Part shown: positions 60,221 to 64,000 of the stretch, piece after piece | Layout: each line of letters starts with the position of its first letter | Position numbering within the stretch: the first letter of the stretch is position 1 | Source of the DNA: an uncultured bacterium | Lineage (GTDB): Bacteria; Bacillota_I; Bacilli_A; RFN20; CAG-826 | Direction: 5' to 3' | Assembly (NCBI GenBank): GCA_949283025.1 | Contig: CASDRB010000004.1 | Span: forward strand, 1 to 64,000 | Length of the DNA stretch: 64,000 nt | Notes under the pieces: generated by a model | The model's database searches: none | What the model was told of the DNA's origin: nothing | The model's input: only the letters and a program-made list of their open reading frames with translations | Translations under genes and position numbers: made by a program

Positions 60221-62524
60221 ATGCCAAAATTGATTATTGCGCCATATTTTTTTCATCAAAATTTGATTAGTTTTTATCGTCAAAAAGATCCTTTTAATGA
60301 TGTTAAATTTTTGACAAAAGAAGAACTTATAGATTCTTTTTATGGCAAATTCAATGATAAATCTATTGTATTTTTGATGAAAAAGTTTCAACTATCTTAT
60401 TCAATGTCAAAATCATTATTAGCATACTTACCTTTCATCAAAAATGATAATTCGAACGCTAAAATTCATTATCTTTTTGAATTAAAAAAGTGTTTAATAG
60501 AGAATAATTTTTATAAAAAAGATTTTAATTTGTGTCAATTTCTCTCATATCAAAATATCGATATCTATGGCTATAGTAAAATTGATACGACATTAAATGA
60601 TATTTTTAATTTTTTGCATGTTACGCCAACATATTGTCATAAGAATGGGCACAAACAAAATAACTTATTTATTTACAACGACGCAGAAGAAGAAGTTCAT
60701 CATTTGTTTGTCAAAATAATCGATTCAATAAATTCGGGTGTAAATATAAATGATATATTCATTTATTTAAAAAACGATTCATATATTCCAATTTTATGCC
60801 GCTATCAAAATTATTATCATATTCCTATCAATGGTTTAATAGGGGAATCAATCTTTGGTTTTGAATACGTAAAAAGATTTTTTAAATACTACGAAAATAA
60901 AATCAAAGTAGATGATATTTTTGAAATGTTAAAAGAATTTGATGAAGATGAGAATTATCTAGTTTTTAAAAACAAAATTTTATCTTTAACAGATGATGAA
61001 TTAACTTATGCTCAACAATTAGATGTTTACAATCATTTAGCCAATTTTGATATTGAATCAGAATTATTTGAATCAGGATTAAATTTAATTCATGATAGGC
61101 AATTTTTAAAAAATAAACATATTTTTGTATTAGGCTTTGCGCAAGGTTTTTTTCCAAGATTGTTCAGCGATGATGAATTCTTATTAGATTATGAGAAAAA
61201 AATAATTAATTTCCCAACTAGCGAACAACAAAATTTAATTAGCAAAGATGAAGAAATAATATTTTTATCTAGTCTAAATGAATTTTCATTTTCATTTTCT
61301 TATCGAAATATTCAAGAAAAATATTACATTTCTTTTTTAAAAGATGATTTGAATTTGCAAATTCAAAAACCTCTTTTGACATACGATTATAGTTTTGATG
61401 CAAGCCAAATATCTTTGCTGAAAATGAAAGATAAAAAAGCTAAATATCGATACATTAATCCGCTTTTAAATTCTTATGAAAAGCAAGTGGATTTTTCATA
61501 TAACACATACGATAATGATTTTAAATTTTTTAAATTGGTTAATAAACAACAAAAATTAACTCATTCTTATTCGAGCTTATCTAAATATTTGGAGTGCCCG
61601 TTTGCATATTTTATAAAATACTATTTAAAAATTGATGAAGATGAAGAAAATTTTAATTTAAAATTAGGAAATTTTGTTCATAAACTTTTAGAAAAAGCGA
61701 TTACAGATCCTTTATTGAGTTATGATGAATGTTTTCAATTGGCTTTTAATCATCAAATTTGGACTTCTAAGGAAAAAATATTTTTAAATTCGAATTATTT
61801 AGGATTGCAAGTGGCTTTTGATGCGATTAAAGCTCAACTTGAGCAAATAAAAAATGTGCGAGTAGAGGTTGAAAAAGAATTATCCATTCAGTTAAATCAA
61901 CATAGTATTTTTTACGGTAAAATTGATAAATTGATAGTTGCTGATAACAAGTTTTTAGCACTGATTGATTATAAAACTAGCAATGTAAAATTTACTCCTA
62001 ATAAAATCAATTTAGGACAAAGTTTACAATTGCCTTCATATGCGCTTTTGGTCAGCCAACATCATGACTATCAAAATTATATAGTTGGTGGTTTATATAT
62101 TAACCAAGTTATTCCTGATGATATAAACATTCGCATCGATGATATAAACAATTTAACATATTTAAAATTAAAAGGTCGGTCCTTGGAAAATCTTGACTAT
62201 TGTTTAGCAATGGAACCAAATTATTTAAATAAAGACATCAAATTTATCGCTAATATTTTTCCAGCAGGAAAAAGCGCGTTTTCAAAAAAAGGATTTGTTG
62301 ATGATTCGCAGATGAAATCATACATAGAGCAATGTCGAAAATTTTATTTGGAGGCAGATCAAAAAATTAGAGATAATCAGTTTAATGTCTCGCCAAAAAG
62401 ATATTCATCTTCAACATCGTGCCAATATTGTCCTTACAATGATATTTGTTATGTAAAGTATTATCAATTTGTGACCATAGAAGATGAAGAACAAGATGAA
62501 GAGGAAGCAAATGATGGCAATTAA
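60221..62524 (+). CDS. addB: AddB/RexB subunit of the recombination nuclease-helicase
   Basis: 767 residues, well below the 1100-1170 of B. subtilis AddB, so the inactive helicase half is trimmed. The C-terminal RecB-type nuclease domain is intact: LECPFAYFIKYYL (first Fe-S Cys), LGNFVHKLLE (His), IDYKTSN (Asp and Lys catalytic, near 582), QLPSYALLV and CQYCPYNDIC (remaining Fe-S Cys, near 733-741). It works with AddA to resect double-strand breaks to Chi. The last codons overlap the addA start. Confidence 0.88.
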   Translation: MPKLIIAPYFFHQNLISFYRQKDPFNDVKFLTKEELIDSFYGKFNDKSIVFLMKKFQLSYSMSKSLLAYLPFIKNDNSNAKIHYLFELKKCLIENNFYKKDFNLCQFLSYQNIDIYGYSKIDTTLNDIFNFLHVTPTYCHKNGHKQNNLFIYNDAEEEVHHLFVKIIDSINSGVNINDIFIYLKNDSYIPILCRYQNYYHIPINGLIGESIFGFEYVKRFFKYYENKIKVDDIFEMLKEFDEDENYLVFKNKILSLTDDELTYAQQLDVYNHLANFDIESELFESGLNLIHDRQFLKNKHIFVLGFAQGFFPRLFSDDEFLLDYEKKIINFPTSEQQNLISKDEEIIFLSSLNEFSFSFSYRNIQEKYYISFLKDDLNLQIQKPLLTYDYSFDASQISLLKMKDKKAKYRYINPLLNSYEKQVDFSYNTYDNDFKFFKLVNKQQKLTHSYSSLSKYLECPFAYFIKYYLKIDEDEENFNLKLGNFVHKLLEKAITDPLLSYDECFQLAFNHQIWTSKEKIFLNSNYLGLQVAFDAIKAQLEQIKNVRVEVEKELSIQLNQHSIFYGKIDKLIVADNKFLALIDYKTSNVKFTPNKINLGQSLQLPSYALLVSQHHDYQNYIVGGLYINQVIPDDINIRIDDINNLTYLKLKGRSLENLDYCLAMEPNYLNKDIKFIANIFPAGKSAFSKKGFVDDSQMKSYIEQCRKFYLEADQKIRDNQFNVSPKRYSSSTSCQYCPYNDICYVKYYQFVTIEDEEQDEEEANDGN

Positions 62525-64000
62525 TTGGAGCAAGCAGCAACAACAAGCAATCACCTCTATCAACACTAATGAATTAGTGAATGCAGGTGCAGGAAGTGGT
62601 AAAACCGCTGTTTTAAGCGAGCATGTTATATATTTGTTGGAAAATGGGTATCAGTTAAATGAAATGTTGATTATGACTTTTACCAATTTGGCCGCTAATG
62701 AAATGAAACAGCGCATCAAAAAAAAGATTGATGAAAAGCCTAATTTAAGAAAAAAGTTTTCTCATTTGGTTGATTCGTCACACATTGAAACATTTGATGC
62801 TTTTGCCTTGTTTTTAGTTAGGAAATATCATTATTTATTTGACATTGAAAAAAATGTCAATATCATTGATTCGTCTATTTTAAACATTCAAAAAAATAAA
62901 ATATTAAATTGTATTTTTGACAAAAAATACGAAGCCAATGATTTAAATTTTATTAATTTAATTAAAAAATATTGCGTTAAGTCAGATGATAATTTAAAAA
63001 ATCTTGTTTTAGCAATTCATGAATTAAGCGAAAAAAAAGTTGATAAAAAAGAATATTTAACAAACTATATCCAAAAACATTACAGCGAAAATTTTATCGA
63101 TGAATTAATTTTAATTCGCTTTAAAGAACTGCAAAAATCAATTATTTATTTAAAAAACGCCGCTAATACTTTGCAAGATGATAGAGATGTTGAATCATTA
63201 AATGTTTTTTTTGATAATTTATTGCAATGCCAAAATTACGACGATTTATATGGCCAATTATTTTTGGTTTCATTTCCAAATAAACCTCGCACTTTGAAAA
63301 ACTCAAATTTTGACGATAGTAAGAAACGTGAGTCAATTAAAAAAGAATATAAAAAATTATTGAAATCTATTGGCTTTAAAGAAGAAATAAAATCCAATTA
63401 TTTTAATCAAAAAGAAGATGTCCAAACGTTAATTGGCATTGCTATTGAATTAGATAATGAATTAGATGAATTTAAAAGAAAACGCAATGTTTATGATTTT
63501 AGCGATATAGCTTTGATGGCGTTAAAAATAGTTGAAAATCAAAACATATTAAAAGAATTAAAATGTATTTTTAAATACATTATGGTAGATGAATATCAAG
63601 ATACGTCTGATATTCAAGAATCTTTGATTTTAAAATTAGCTAATAATAATGTGTTTATGGTTGGAGATGTCAAACAATCTATATATCGTTTTAGAAATGC
63701 TAATTGCAATATTTTCCAAGAGAAGTATAATCGCTATTCTACAAACAACGGTGGTCATAAAATTGACATGACCGCTAACTATCGTTCAAGAGAGGAATTG
63801 ATTGACGATTTTAATTATGTTTTTTCAAACTTGATGAAGCCTGAATATAATTTAATTGACTATCTTGATGGTCATATCACCGAATTTGGGGAACAAAAAT
63901 ACAATCAGTTTAAAAACATAAAGCAAAAATACGGATTGAGTTTTTATCGTTATATTTTCGATAAAAATATTGGTTACGCCACTCAAGAAGCAAAAATAAT
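62514..64000 (+). CDS. addA: AddA/RexA helicase-nuclease subunit, 5' part (runs off the window)
   Basis: The frame is open from ATG 62514 (or ATG 62511) to the window edge, 495 full codons. GAGGA at 62501-62505 supports the start, which overlaps addB by 11 bp. UvrD-like motifs are in order: Walker A VNAGAGSGKTA (24-31 region), Ia MTFTNLAANEMKQRI, II VDEYQDTS (near 360), III GDVKQSIYRFRNAN and IV-like NYRSREELI. AddA is the active 3'-5' helicase with a C-terminal nuclease that lies beyond this window. Confidence 0.92.
   Translation, partial: MAINWSKQQQQAITSINTNELVNAGAGSGKTAVLSEHVIYLLENGYQLNEMLIMTFTNLAANEMKQRIKKKIDEKPNLRKKFSHLVDSSHIETFDAFALFLVRKYHYLFDIEKNVNIIDSSILNIQKNKILNCIFDKKYEANDLNFINLIKKYCVKSDDNLKNLVLAIHELSEKKVDKKEYLTNYIQKHYSENFIDELILIRFKELQKSIIYLKNAANTLQDDRDVESLNVFFDNLLQCQNYDDLYGQLFLVSFPNKPRTLKNSNFDDSKKRESIKKEYKKLLKSIGFKEEIKSNYFNQKEDVQTLIGIAIELDNELDEFKRKRNVYDFSDIALMALKIVENQNILKELKCIFKYIMVDEYQDTSDIQESLILKLANNNVFMVGDVKQSIYRFRNANCNIFQEKYNRYSTNNGGHKIDMTANYRSREELIDDFNYVFSNLMKPEYNLIDYLDGHITEFGEQKYNQFKNIKQKYGLSFYRYIFDKNIGYATQEAKI

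Overview
The window is about 30% GC with a standard bacterial code: TGA ends many of the frames (for example those ending at 1737, 8794 and 17681) and Trp is TGG, so this is not a Mycoplasma-type code. Gene content points to an anaerobic, low-GC Bacillota, probably a small-genome Bacilli lineage near Erysipelotrichia or the Mollicutes-related clades. The pointers are a class III ribonucleotide reductase, an M-box mgtE leader, AddAB, many lipobox lipoproteins and no respiratory genes. The lineage is an inference from content only.

Layout. 0-8 kb: a tandem-repeat block in front of an orphan AAA/DUF4143 ATPase, two tandem ABC-ATPase/FtsX fusion proteins and a lipoprotein. 8-15 kb: a flavodoxin-ferredoxin protein, an AlkD-type repair protein, a glycosyltransferase with a minimal kinase-like protein, DegV, a frameshifted lipoprotein, a HAD phosphatase and a GIY-YIG protein. 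15-26 kb: membrane transport. It holds LysR plus a CPA2 antiporter, a NatAB-like ABC pair, a frameshifted ArsB/NhaD-type permease behind mgtE with an M-box riboswitch, a Cof-type HAD, an EEP-family protein, MscS and Nudix. 26-29 kb: an ECF sigma factor, a single-pass membrane protein and a lipoprotein that share an acidic extracellular domain. The sigma and lipoprotein genes carry the same unusual promoter. 29-42 kb: a nucleic-acid and deoxynucleotide region: CotH, 5'-nucleotidase, secreted nuclease, uridine kinase, peptidase T, a formate/nitrite-type channel, a ThyX-like protein, FolD, dCMP deaminase, NrdG, thioredoxin reductase, and NrdD fused to a redoxin domain behind a structured leader. 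42-50 kb: a GH2 glycosidase, an MFS transporter, YhhN, RdgB, a small hairpin RNA candidate, tRNA-Gly(TCC), thioredoxin, TraX and a CPBP protease. 50-64 kb: a 2078-residue membrane-anchored repeat protein in an apparent operon with a short YigZ, aminopeptidase P and glycerol kinase, then addB and the 5' part of addA.

How the genes fit together. The secreted nuclease and 5'-nucleotidase could release nucleosides that uridine kinase helps salvage. dCMP deaminase, FolD and the ThyX-like protein form a plausible dTMP route. NrdD, its fused redoxin, TrxB and NrdG form a self-contained anaerobic dNTP route. RdgB cleans the pool.

Expression signals. Many operon-internal genes have clear Shine-Dalgarno sites. 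At least nine operon-first genes have none and instead carry a -10 hexamer 4-8 bases before the start codon, which suggests frequent leaderless mRNAs. The strongest candidates for something undescribed are the ECF module, the giant repeat protein, the pseudoknot-capable nrdD leader and the 52-nt hairpin RNA near 48.1 kb.
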